From Deltaproteobacteria bacterium HGW-Deltaproteobacteria-8 (lineage in GTDB: Bacteria; Desulfobacterota; Desulfovibrionia; Desulfovibrionales; Desulfovibrionaceae), in assembly GCA_002840405.1 (NCBI GenBank), contig PHAR01000004.1, forward strand, positions 1-64,000: a DNA stretch of 64,000 bases, in the 5' to 3' direction. How positions within the stretch are numbered: the stretch's first letter is position 1; each line of letters begins with the position of its first letter. This document shows, piece by piece, positions 56,523 to 64,000 of the stretch. The notes below the pieces were generated by a model. The model made no database searches, was not told the origin of the DNA, and was given only the letters and a program-made list of their open reading frames with translations. The translations under genes and the position numbers were made by a program.

Positions 56523-57752
56523 CTATTTCCCAGCGGTCCCTCTCGCTTCCACAGCTTGGACGACCTTGGACGGTCGAAGCTCCATGACCGCACGCAGCAG
56601 AGTGGCGTCATCATGGCGGCGGACAGGATCAAGGCCGGTCAAGTCTTTGAGCCGCCCCAGGCGGTAGGCCAGAGTGTTGCGGTGGATGCCAAGCGCGTAG
56701 GCTGTGGTCTCGAGCTCGAAGCGATTGTCGAACAACGCCTGAATGGTGGCCTTGAGCTCGGGCTTGCGGGGAAGGCACCGGCCCAGGCTTGCCGCCAGGG
56801 GACGCAGGATCATGCCCCCGGCTCCTGCCCCCAACTCCCGCAAGAGATAGCCCACTGACAGGGCCGGATCGTAGATGGAACGCAGGTCAGGCTCTTGTCC
56901 CAGGCCTTGCCCCCTGGCCTTGAGGCTGTATATGGCCTGACTGTACGAGGGCGGGTACTCGGCAAGGCTCAAGGCCAGACCACCGAGTCCAAAGCAGGCC
57001 TTGCCCTCCCCGAGGCGTCCCAGGCAGTCCACAGCCTGTCGGCCCCACTGCCGCGCCGCGTCTGCGGCGCCGTCCAGGGGCAGGTGCTTGAGCACGATGA
57101 GCCGTTCGTCGAGAACAACGGCCACGTCCTGCCCTGCGAGGGCCCCGCTCCCGGCCAGACCGGCCAGGATGGCCTCGGATGAGCGATCCAGCACCAGCTC
57201 CGAAGCTCCATACTGGGACTTGAACCCCGCGATGTGCGCGGAAATGTCGGCCACGGCCACGATCCTGGGCAGATCCAGGTCCAGGCCCAGCGCCTTGGCC
57301 GTGCGCAGAATCCGGCCCTTGGCTGGAGCCGGTCCCCCCCAAAGCAGCAGCTCCACCAGGTGCTCGGCCAGGCGCAGGCGGCTCTGGGTCTCCTGGTGCA
57401 GCAGTTCGCGCTCCAGGATGAGCTCCGTGATCATCTTGGTCAGCCGCGCGATGCTGCGCACCTTGTCCGGATCCCCGGTGACGCCGATGACGCCGACGGT
57501 CTGGCCGTCCAGGATGATGGGCAGGTTCACCCCCTCGCGCGCTCCCGGATACAGGGGCACCTCGCCGGGGTAGATCTCCACGGCAAAGCCGCTCTCCACC
57601 ACGTCCAGGGCGCCCTTGTGGAAGGTTCGCCGCCGGTCGGGCTGGGCGGTGCCGATGATGACGCCCTCCCGGTCCATGATGTTCACGTTGCAGTGGACCA
57701 GACAGGTGGCCGTGTCCACGATGCGCTGGGCCAGGATGTCGGGGATGATCAC
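56523..57752 (-). CDS. cdaR: CdaR-family sugar-diacid transcriptional regulator
   Basis: A 409-aa regulator. The N-terminal diacid recognition domain (residues about 1-125) has MDREGVIIGTAQPDRR and GVNLPIILDGQTVGVIGVTG. A middle region follows, and the C-terminus holds a PucR-type HTH (TTAYALGIHRNTLAYRLGRL). CdaR activates glycerate, glucarate and galactarate genes in E. coli. Here it is divergent from gntP and the glycerate kinase gene, which supports glycerate control. The start is GTG with GAGGGGG upstream. Confidence 0.87.
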   Translation of the reverse strand: MIIPDILAQRIVDTATCLVHCNVNIMDREGVIIGTAQPDRRRTFHKGALDVVESGFAVEIYPGEVPLYPGAREGVNLPIILDGQTVGVIGVTGDPDKVRSIARLTKMITELILERELLHQETQSRLRLAEHLVELLLWGGPAPAKGRILRTAKALGLDLDLPRIVAVADISAHIAGFKSQYGASELVLDRSSEAILAGLAGSGALAGQDVAVVLDERLIVLKHLPLDGAADAARQWGRQAVDCLGRLGEGKACFGLGGLALSLAEYPPSYSQAIYSLKARGQGLGQEPDLRSIYDPALSVGYLLRELGAGAGGMILRPLAASLGRCLPRKPELKATIQALFDNRFELETTAYALGIHRNTLAYRLGRLKDLTGLDPVRRHDDATLLRAVMELRPSKVVQAVEARGTAGK

Positions 57753-57980
57753 GGGTGCCCCCTCATTTTCAATGTTTGTGCATTATGACGAAAACCACCT
57801 ACCTCCCCCCTTCCTTTTTGTCCACCTTTCCAGTTGCGTTCCTTGGAGCTTCGCCTGTAGACAATTAACAATTTAAGGGAGTGTGGGGTTTGATTTGACC
57901 GCACGCGGCGTTCCGATTCCGTAGTCCTCCCGAGTGGGGGGCGTGGCGCGCGTCGTCAACAGCAACAAAAGGAGGGGTGT
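57753..57980. promoter_or_regulatory. Intergenic control region between cdaR and gntP
   Basis: Contains no gene. It holds AT-rich tracts (ACAATTAACAATTTAAGG near 57860-57877) suited to a promoter, and the strong AAGGAGG Shine-Dalgarno just before gntP. I do not see a convincing CdaR operator or catabolite site. Confidence 0.4.
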
Positions 57981-59312
57981 ATGGTTTCAGGCGCAACGGC
58001 TTTGGTCTTCCTGCTCTTCGCAGTCATTCTGATCGTGGTGGCCACGGGCAAATGGAAGGTCAACGCCTTCTTCGTGCTCATCGTCGTCGCATTTCTCTAC
58101 GGCCTGTCCATCGGCATGCCGCCGCTGGAGGTGGTCAAGGCGGTGCGCGTGGGCTTCGGCGGCACGCTGACCTACATCGGCATCGTCATCGTGGCCGGAA
58201 CCATCATGGGCTACATCCTGGAGAAAACCGGCGCGGCCCTGGTCATGACCCGGGCCATTCTGGGCCTGGTGGGCCAGAACCGCGCGCCGCTCGCCATGAA
58301 CATCGCGGGCTATGTGGTCTCCATCCCGGTCTTCTGCGACTCGGGCTACGTCGTCCTGACCCCGCTGAACAAGGCCCTGGCCTCGGAGTCCGGCAAGTCC
58401 ATGGCCGTGATGGCCGTGGCCCTGGCCACCGGCCTGTACGCCACGCACACCATGGTGCCGCCCACGCCCGGCCCGCTGGCCGCAGCCGCTGCTCTTAATG
58501 CCGACCTGGGCATGGTCATCGTCTACGGCCTCATCGCTGCGGTGCCCGCCTCCCTGGCCGGTTACTTCTGGGCCATCCACTTCGGCCAGAAGTACGACAT
58601 CAGGCCCGATGTTGAGGAAAGCTACAGCGACCTCATCCAGAAGTACGGCAAGCTGCCCAGCACCTTCATGAGCTTTCTGCCCATCATCCTGCCCATCGTG
58701 CTCATCCTGCTCAAGTCCGTGGCCGACTTCCCCACCAAGCCCTTCGGCACCGAAGCTCTGGCCAAGACCATGGACTTCATCGGCGACCCGGTCTCCGCGC
58801 TGATGCTCGGCGTGGTGTGCAGCCTGTTCCTGGTGCCGCGCAAGGACTTCGGCGAGGCCATCGACAAGTGGATGGGCCACGGCATCAAGGACGCGGCCAT
58901 CATCCTGGCCATCACCGGCGCTGGCGGCTCGTTCGGCAAGGTGCTGGCCGCATCGCCCATGAAGGACTTCATCGGCGCCAGCATGTCCACCATGAACCTG
59001 GGCCTGTTTTTGCCCTTCATGATCTCCGCCGCGCTCAAGACCGCCCAGGGCTCGTCCACGGTGGCCATCATCACCACGGCGGCCATCATGGCCCCCATGA
59101 TGGGTGTGGCTGGCCTGGACCCGGCGCTCACCGTGGTGGTCATCGGCGCGGGCGCCATGGTCGTGTCCCACGCCAACGACTCCTACTTCTGGGTGGTGTC
59201 CCAGTTCTCCAACATGCCGGTGAACGTGGCGTACAAGATATACACCACGGCCACGCTCATGGAAGGCGTTGTGGGCTTCGCGGTCTGCTACGCCATAGGC
59301 CTGTTCCTCTAA
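57981..59312 (+). CDS. gntP: GntP-family gluconate/glycerate permease
   Basis: A 443-aa polytopic transporter (about 12 helices) of the GntP family, which carries gluconate, glycerate and related hydroxy acids with protons. Family segments include IPVFCDSGYVVLTPLNKALA, LATGLYATHTMVPPTPGPLA, and the late SHANDSYFWVVSQFSNM. AAGGAGGGGTGT lies just before the ATG. With the CdaR regulator and the glycerate kinase gene it forms a probable glycerate uptake unit. Confidence 0.92.
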   Translation: MVSGATALVFLLFAVILIVVATGKWKVNAFFVLIVVAFLYGLSIGMPPLEVVKAVRVGFGGTLTYIGIVIVAGTIMGYILEKTGAALVMTRAILGLVGQNRAPLAMNIAGYVVSIPVFCDSGYVVLTPLNKALASESGKSMAVMAVALATGLYATHTMVPPTPGPLAAAAALNADLGMVIVYGLIAAVPASLAGYFWAIHFGQKYDIRPDVEESYSDLIQKYGKLPSTFMSFLPIILPIVLILLKSVADFPTKPFGTEALAKTMDFIGDPVSALMLGVVCSLFLVPRKDFGEAIDKWMGHGIKDAAIILAITGAGGSFGKVLAASPMKDFIGASMSTMNLGLFLPFMISAALKTAQGSSTVAIITTAAIMAPMMGVAGLDPALTVVVIGAGAMVVSHANDSYFWVVSQFSNMPVNVAYKIYTTATLMEGVVGFAVCYAIGLFL

Positions 59313-59321
59313 ACCTCTGTT

Positions 59322-59353
59322 CTTCGCGGCGCGGCGTTTGCCGCGCCGCGAAG
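59322..59353 (+). terminator. Perfect 14-base intercistronic hairpin
   Basis: CTTCGCGGCGCGGC and GCCGCGCCGCGAAG pair without mismatch across a GTTT loop, between the gntP stop and the TPR gene start. There is no T-tract, so it more likely protects the gntP mRNA 3' end or lowers read-through than fully stops transcription. Confidence 0.7.
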
Positions 59354-59362
59354 TGAGGCCCC

Positions 59363-60019
59363 ATGCTCAAGACGCTCATCTCACGCTTCACCGAGCGCCG
59401 GGCGCTCAACGCCTACACCGTGGGCGATTACGCCAAGGCCGAACAACTGTTTTCAGCCCTGCGCGCGCGTGAGGGCGAGACCCAGCGCGTGCTGCGCAAC
59501 CTGGGCCTGATCCGCATGGCCCAGGGCGACCTGGCCGCGGCCGAGGCCTATTTCGCGCGCGAGGTGGAAGCCTTCGGCCCTGCCCCGGACCGGCTCCAGG
59601 CCCTGGCCGATGTGGCCTATCTTTCCGGCGACCGGGTCAAGGCCAGGCAGCGCCTGCAAGAGGCCCTGGCCGACCCCGGCTGCACGGCCCGCGAACTGTT
59701 CCAGCAGCGCGCCGACATCTGCGCAGACGCCGCAGCCCACGCCCGGGCCATGCGCGGCAAGCAGGAGTTCGCCCAGGCCAATGCCCTGCTCGCGGCCAAG
59801 GAGGTGGACAAGGCGCTGGCCCTCTTCCGACGCGCCCTGGCCGCCGACCCCACGGATTTCATCGCCCTGAACAACATCGGCGGCATCCTGCTGAACCAGA
59901 AGGACGACCCCGCCGGCGCGGCCAAGGCCTTTTCCCAGGCCCTGGCCATGCAGAAGCTGCCCGTGCTCAAGATCAATCTGGACCGGGCCAAGGCCCGGCT
60001 CAAGGAAAAGGCCTCGTGA
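59363..60019 (+). CDS. Tetratricopeptide-repeat protein
   Basis: A 218-aa, all-helical protein with TPR-type repeats: NAYTVGDYAKAEQLFSALRA, NLGLIRMAQGDLAAAEAYFA, ADVAYLSGDRVKARQRLQEA, and DKALALFRRALAADPTDFIA. No signal peptide or membrane segment, so it is probably a cytosolic scaffold. It lies between the permease and the glycerate kinase on the same strand. GTGAGG precedes the ATG. Its role in the unit is not apparent. Confidence 0.82.
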   Translation: MLKTLISRFTERRALNAYTVGDYAKAEQLFSALRAREGETQRVLRNLGLIRMAQGDLAAAEAYFAREVEAFGPAPDRLQALADVAYLSGDRVKARQRLQEALADPGCTARELFQQRADICADAAAHARAMRGKQEFAQANALLAAKEVDKALALFRRALAADPTDFIALNNIGGILLNQKDDPAGAAKAFSQALAMQKLPVLKINLDRAKARLKEKAS

Positions 60020-60133
60020 CCGGCAAGACCGGACAAGCGCCTGAGCAGGCCGCGCTCTTTGCGGCCCACAGGACTGGCGACGTAACGACACTCCCCGGCT
60101 TGGCACTGCTCCAGCCGGGACAATGAGGATTGC

Positions 60134-61501
60134 ATGCGCGAACTTGACCATCTGCGAGAGATCTTCCAGGCAGCCCTGAACCGCATCGACCCCTACCAGA
60201 TGATGGTCGACCACATCCGGCTGGAGGGGGAGACCCTGGTGGTGGCCTTTGACGGCGAGCGGCATGCGGTGGACCTGACCGGCTTCAACCGGGTGCTCGT
60301 GCTCGGCGCGGGCAAGGCCTCGGCGCGCATGGCCAAGGCCGTGGAGGACATCCTGGGCGCGCGCATATCCCAGGGCCTGGTCTCGGTGAAGTACGGCCAC
60401 GCCGAGGTCTTGTCCCATGTGGAGATTGTGGAGTCCGGCCACCCCACTCCCGATGAGAACGGGGCCACCGCCGCCCTGCGCATGGCCGAACTGGTGCGCA
60501 CGGCCGACGAGCAAACCCTGATCCTGAACCTGGTGTCCGGCGGGGGCTCGGCCCTGCTGCCCTGCCCCCTGGTGTACAACGAGAACGGCACCGCCGTGCA
60601 CCTGACCCTGGCCAACAAGCAGGACATGACGCGCTGCCTGCTGGCCTGCGGGGCCGACATCGGGGAGATCAACTGCATCCGCAAGCACATCTCCGGGGTC
60701 AAGGGCGGACGCCTGCTGGAGCTCATGGCCCCGGCCCGCAGCCTGAACTTCATCCTCTCCGACGTGGTGGGCGACAGGCTGGACACCATCGCCTCGGGCC
60801 TGACCAGCGCTGACGAGACCACCTTCCAGGACGCGCTCGGCATCATCGAGAAGTACCGGCTTGAGGACAAGGCCCCGTCCGAGGTGCTCCGGGCCCTGAA
60901 CCTCGGCGTGCAGGGCCACATCCGGGAGACCCCCAAGCCCGGGGACCCGGCCACAACGCTCGCCACCAACATCCTCATCGGCACCAACCAGGCAGCGCTC
61001 TTGGCCGCCTGCGAGAAGGCCCGCGCCTTGGGCTACAACACAGCGGCCCTGACCTGCGCGCTCACGGGCGAATCGCGCGAGGCGGCCAAGTTCCTGTTCG
61101 GCATCGCACGCGACGTGCGCAAAAGCGAAATGCTGGTGAAAAAGCCGGCCTGCGTCATCGCTGGCGGAGAAACCGTGGTCACCCTCAGCGGCCTGGGCAA
61201 GGGCGGCCGCAACCAGGAGATGGCCCTGGCCTTCCTGGCCGAGATGGCCAAGGAAGAAGGCCGGGGCGCGAGCATAACCTTCCTGTCCGCCTCCACCGAT
61301 GGCAGCGACGGCCCCACGGACGCGGCCGGGGCCTTTGCCTCCGCCGCGATCCTGGGCCAGGCACGCCTGGCGGGACTGAACATCGACGCCTGCCTGCGGG
61401 ACAACGACTCCTACCACTTCTTCGAGAAGCTCGGACAGCTGCTCAAAACCGGCCCGACCATGACCAACGTCTGCGACCTGCACATGGTGCTCATCACCTA
61501 G
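60134..61501 (+). CDS. Glycerate 2-kinase (GckA/TtuD family)
   Basis: A 455-aa class II glycerate kinase producing 2-phosphoglycerate. It has the N-terminal domain with LVLGAGKASARMAKAVED and SVKYGH, the sugar-kinase-like SGHPTPDENG, LVSGGGSALL and the C-terminal MOFRL domain (GGETVVTLSGLGKGGRNQEM, ASTDGSDGPTDAAGAF). GAGG precedes the ATG. With the GntP permease and CdaR regulator it should feed glycerate into lower glycolysis. Confidence 0.9.
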   Translation: MRELDHLREIFQAALNRIDPYQMMVDHIRLEGETLVVAFDGERHAVDLTGFNRVLVLGAGKASARMAKAVEDILGARISQGLVSVKYGHAEVLSHVEIVESGHPTPDENGATAALRMAELVRTADEQTLILNLVSGGGSALLPCPLVYNENGTAVHLTLANKQDMTRCLLACGADIGEINCIRKHISGVKGGRLLELMAPARSLNFILSDVVGDRLDTIASGLTSADETTFQDALGIIEKYRLEDKAPSEVLRALNLGVQGHIRETPKPGDPATTLATNILIGTNQAALLAACEKARALGYNTAALTCALTGESREAAKFLFGIARDVRKSEMLVKKPACVIAGGETVVTLSGLGKGGRNQEMALAFLAEMAKEEGRGASITFLSASTDGSDGPTDAAGAFASAAILGQARLAGLNIDACLRDNDSYHFFEKLGQLLKTGPTMTNVCDLHMVLIT

Positions 61502-61950
61502 ACGGGAGGAACGCAGCCCCCCCTGCCCCGGCGCCTTGCAACCGGAAGCCATCCCGGCCTCCGGTGCTTGGCCTCGCCCAAGGAATGCCCTGGAGGAACA
61601 GGGGGGAGCCGGAGGAATCGATACCGCCCGGCAGCGCGCGACACTCACAACAGCAACGCAGAGCACAAGACGACTCGACTCCCCCTCGTGAAGACGTCCA
61701 GCATCGCCGACCACGCCCAGAGACCAGGCTGTCCTTCAGCCGGGCGCATTCGGGGCACAGGCCAAAGCAGTCCCCTGCAGCGCCCAACGGCTACAGACCA
61801 TGGGCCGCCAAAGTCGACAGACTTCGCGGCAGTGACTGCGCTCAAGCATACGCGCGCGCCATCCACACATTCCGCTCTTGCTGCTTGACAAAGCGGGCGC
61901 TCACGCAGAATTTGTTTCTGCCTCAAACCAACAAGTGTCCGGAGGATATA
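61502..61950. other. Intergenic region before the ABC transporter genes
   Basis: No recognisable gene. A TTGACA (61885-61890) with GAATTT 17 bases later (61908-61913) is a weak possible sigma70-type promoter, and GGAGG lies before the next ATG. An open frame runs through to the next gene, but its composition does not look coding. Confidence 0.4.
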
Positions 61951-63126
61951 ATGACCAGAGTCTTTCTGAGCGTGGCCCTGAGCCTCGTCCTCGCCATGCC
62001 CGCCATGGCGGAGCCCGTGGCCAAGCCCATCCCCATCGGCGTCGCCGTGGCCACCACCAGCAACATCGCCCTCTTCGGCCAGGAGCAGGTCAACGGCGCC
62101 AAGATCGCGGAGGCCTACTTCAACGCCCAGGGCGGCGTGAACGGCACGCCCATCAAGCTGGTCTTCCAGGACACCGCCGGGGACGAGGCCGGAGCCGTCA
62201 ACGCCTTCCAGAGCCTGATCACCACGGCCAAGGTCGTGGGCATCGTGGGCCCCACGCTGTCCCAGCAGGCCTTTGCCGCCGACCCCCTGGCCAACAGCGC
62301 CAAGGTGCCGGTGGTCGCGCCGTCGAACACGGCCAAGGGCATCCCGCAAATCGGCGACTACATCAGCCGCATCTCCGCGCCCATGACCGTGGTCGCCCCG
62401 AAATCGCTGCAGAAGGCCCTGGCTCTCAATCCCGGCATCAGGAAGGTCGCCGTGCTGTACGCCCAGAACGACGCCTTCTCGACCTCTGAAACCAGCGTTT
62501 TTCAGGAAGCGATCAAGACCCTGAACCTCAAGATCGTCTCGCTCCAGAAGTTCCAGACCACGGACACCGACTTCACCACCCAGGTCACGGCCGTGCTGGG
62601 CTCGGCCGCCGATCTCGTGGTCGTCTCCGGCCTGGCCGCCGATTCCGGAAACCTGGTCAAACAGCTCCGCCAGTTCGGCTACAAGGGCCCCATCGTCGGA
62701 GGCAACGGGCTGAACTCGCCGAACATGTTCCCGGTGTGCGGCGCCCTGTGCGAAGGCATCCTGGTGGCCCAGGCCTACAGCCCCCAGGCGGACCTCCCGG
62801 TGAACAAGGAGTTCGTCAAGCGCTTCGAGGCGGTCTACAAGAAGTCCCCGGCCCAGTTCTCGGCCCAGGCCTTCGCTGCGGTCCAGGCCATTGTCGAGGC
62901 CCTGCGCAAGGTGGAAAAGGACACGAAGAAGAAGATCACCGCCATGGACCTGGCCGCCGCGCGCCAGGCCGTCAACAAGGCGCTGCTCTCCGGCATGCTC
63001 CTCCACACCCCCCTGGGCGAGATCAGCCTTGACCCCAAGGGCGAGGTGAATCAGAAGCAGTTCTACGTTTCAACCATCCGGATGAATCCCGGCGGCAAGA
63101 CCGGGGCCTTTGTCCTGACGAAGTAA
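61951..63126 (+). CDS. Branched-chain amino acid-type ABC transporter substrate-binding protein
   Basis: A 391-aa periplasmic binding protein of the LivJ/LivK family (peripla_BP_6). An N-terminal signal peptide (SVALSLVLAMPAMA, cleaved near AMA-EP) is followed by the fold pattern: NGAKIAEAYFNAQGGVNGTP, VVGIVGPTLSQQA, VAVLYAQNDAFSTSE and VVSGLAADSGNLVKQLRQFG. These proteins bind leucine-type amino acids, amides, urea or aromatics; the ligand cannot be deduced. GGAGGATATA precedes the ATG. A permease gene follows. Confidence 0.9.
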   Translation: MTRVFLSVALSLVLAMPAMAEPVAKPIPIGVAVATTSNIALFGQEQVNGAKIAEAYFNAQGGVNGTPIKLVFQDTAGDEAGAVNAFQSLITTAKVVGIVGPTLSQQAFAADPLANSAKVPVVAPSNTAKGIPQIGDYISRISAPMTVVAPKSLQKALALNPGIRKVAVLYAQNDAFSTSETSVFQEAIKTLNLKIVSLQKFQTTDTDFTTQVTAVLGSAADLVVVSGLAADSGNLVKQLRQFGYKGPIVGGNGLNSPNMFPVCGALCEGILVAQAYSPQADLPVNKEFVKRFEAVYKKSPAQFSAQAFAAVQAIVEALRKVEKDTKKKITAMDLAAARQAVNKALLSGMLLHTPLGEISLDPKGEVNQKQFYVSTIRMNPGGKTGAFVLTK

Positions 63127-63138
63127 TCCATCGCGAGG

Positions 63139-63161
63139 GGGGGGAGTTTCCCCCCTTTTTT
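63139..63161 (+). terminator. Intrinsic terminator/attenuator between binding protein and permease
   Basis: GGGGGG-AGTTT-CCCCCC forms a tight hairpin followed by TTTTTT, 13 bases after the binding-protein stop. It would let the abundant binding protein be made in excess over the membrane components. Confidence 0.78.
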
Positions 63162-63216
63162 CAGCTCCCTGGCCCGCAACCCACAGCAAAACCCTTCCGG
63201 TTTCAAAGATGGCGGC

Positions 63217-64000
63217 ATGTCCCTAGCCTGGTTTCTGCAAAATCTCGTCAACGGGCTCTCCATCGGCAGCGTGTATGCGGTGTTCGCGCTGGGCTACACC
63301 CTGGTGTTCTCGGTGCTCGGCATCCTCAACTTCGCCCATGGCGCAGTGTTCACCCTTGGGGCCTACCTCACCTATGTGCTGGCCGTGGGCGAGTTCGGCT
63401 TAAACGGCCTGCTGGCCGGAATGACGCTGCCCTTCAAGCTGCCCTTTGCGCTGGCGCTGCTCGCGGGCGCGCTGCTCTCCGGCCTGGCCGGCGTGGCCGT
63501 GGAGCATCTGGCCTTCCGGCCGCTGCGCAAGCGCGGGGCGGACGCCCTGCTGGCCCTGGTGTCCAGCCTGGGCGTGGCGCTCATCCTGGTGAACCTGATC
63601 CAGTACCTCTTCGGCGCAGAGATCTACTCCTTCCCGTCCGATGTCCTGGGAACGCTCCCGCCGGCCGTGATCCTCCATGTGGGCGAGGGCCTGGTGGCCA
63701 TGCGCACCATCCAGGTGGTGCTGTTCGGCGTGAGCCTGCTGCTGCTCATCGGGCTGGCCTGGTTCATCCAGTTCACCAAACAAGGCAAGGCGCTGCGGGC
63801 CGTGGCGGAGAACCCGGACACCGCGAGCCTGCTGGGCATCAGCGTGGATGCGTTCATCCTGGGCACCTTCTTCATTTCCGGGCTGCTGGGCGGCCTGTCC
63901 GGCACGCTCATCGGGGTCAGCTTCGGGCTTTCCGGGCCGTACTTCGGCGTGGCCTATGGCCTAAAGGCCCTGGCCGTCATCGTCCTGGGCGGCCTGGGCT
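63217..64000 (+). CDS. LivH-type branched-chain amino acid ABC permease (partial)
   Basis: The frame is open to the window edge (261 codons), so the C-terminus is missing. It begins SLAWFLQNLVNGLSIGSVYA, has several hydrophobic helices, LEHLAFRPLRKRGADAL-like VEHLAFRPLRKR, and the conserved RAVAENPDTASLLGISVD loop typical of LivH. It belongs with the binding protein before it. The partner LivM and ATPase genes are expected to the right. Confidence 0.88.
   Translation, partial: MSLAWFLQNLVNGLSIGSVYAVFALGYTLVFSVLGILNFAHGAVFTLGAYLTYVLAVGEFGLNGLLAGMTLPFKLPFALALLAGALLSGLAGVAVEHLAFRPLRKRGADALLALVSSLGVALILVNLIQYLFGAEIYSFPSDVLGTLPPAVILHVGEGLVAMRTIQVVLFGVSLLLLIGLAWFIQFTKQGKALRAVAENPDTASLLGISVDAFILGTFFISGLLGGLSGTLIGVSFGLSGPYFGVAYGLKALAVIVLGGLG

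Noticed and set aside
61564-61950. N-terminal extension of the ABC binding protein
   Set aside because: The upstream frame is open but would bury the clear signal peptide. GGAGG before the ATG at 61951 fixes the start.

Overview
The window is high-GC DNA (roughly two-thirds G+C by eye) from what looks like a sulfate-reducing Desulfovibrionaceae-type deltaproteobacterium. The pointers are a periplasmic Tat-exported formate dehydrogenase, NrfHA with multihaem cytochromes, a nitrogenase of the nifH-nifI1-nifI2-nifD-nifK type with a large NifD, and several sigma54-dependent regulators. The species assignment is inference.

Layout. 1-4520: a tRNA-Ala, then fdhAB in which the formate dehydrogenase active-site position is Cys, not selenocysteine. 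4587-21613: a nitrogen-fixation island. nifA and a leftward nifV-(small ORF)-modB-modA-modC unit face the rightward operon nifH-nifI1-nifI2-nifD-nifK-(NifB-like protein without the radical-SAM cysteines)-2Fe-2S ferredoxin-GNAT-nifE-nifN-nifB-(small membrane protein). Both divergent operons start at clear -24/-12 sigma54 promoters, with a cluster of TGTAG/CTACA half-sites midway between them. Homocitrate synthesis and molybdate uptake are therefore probably co-induced with nitrogenase.

21700-38950: mostly housekeeping genes. These are a class IV aminotransferase, asd, metF, a Nudix hydrolase, an ABC-F ATPase, a GIY-YIG protein, a PflA-like radical SAM protein, thiL, a TrmO-like protein, a SPASM radical SAM protein next to a CAT-like acetyltransferase, several small hypotheticals, nrfHA with an FNR/CRP-type palindrome upstream, a two-gene sufCB unit, and a Smr protein. 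A tRNA-Ser(CGA) follows at 39038.

39300-44700: a self-contained sigma54 module. A PrpR_N-type activator is divergent from a -24/-12 promoter driving a DASS/SLC13 anion transporter and a four-repeat rhodanese. 45200-51730: tex, a small coiled-coil ORF, an FMN glutamate-synthase-like protein, and a soluble histidine kinase/response regulator pair.

52100-56020: a tightly overlapping three-gene operon. It encodes a lysine 2,3-aminomutase with intact lysine-binding residues, an ATP-grasp ligase, and an ATP-grasp/GNAT fusion. It looks like a pathway to a beta-lysine-derived amide or peptide. 56500-64000: a glycerate/gluconate-type unit (cdaR, gntP, a TPR protein, glycerate kinase) and the start of a branched-chain amino acid-type ABC transporter cut by the window edge.

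The most unusual items are the cysteine-less NifB paralogue inside the nif operon, the aminomutase/ATP-grasp/GNAT operon, and the PrpR_N-DASS-4xrhodanese module.
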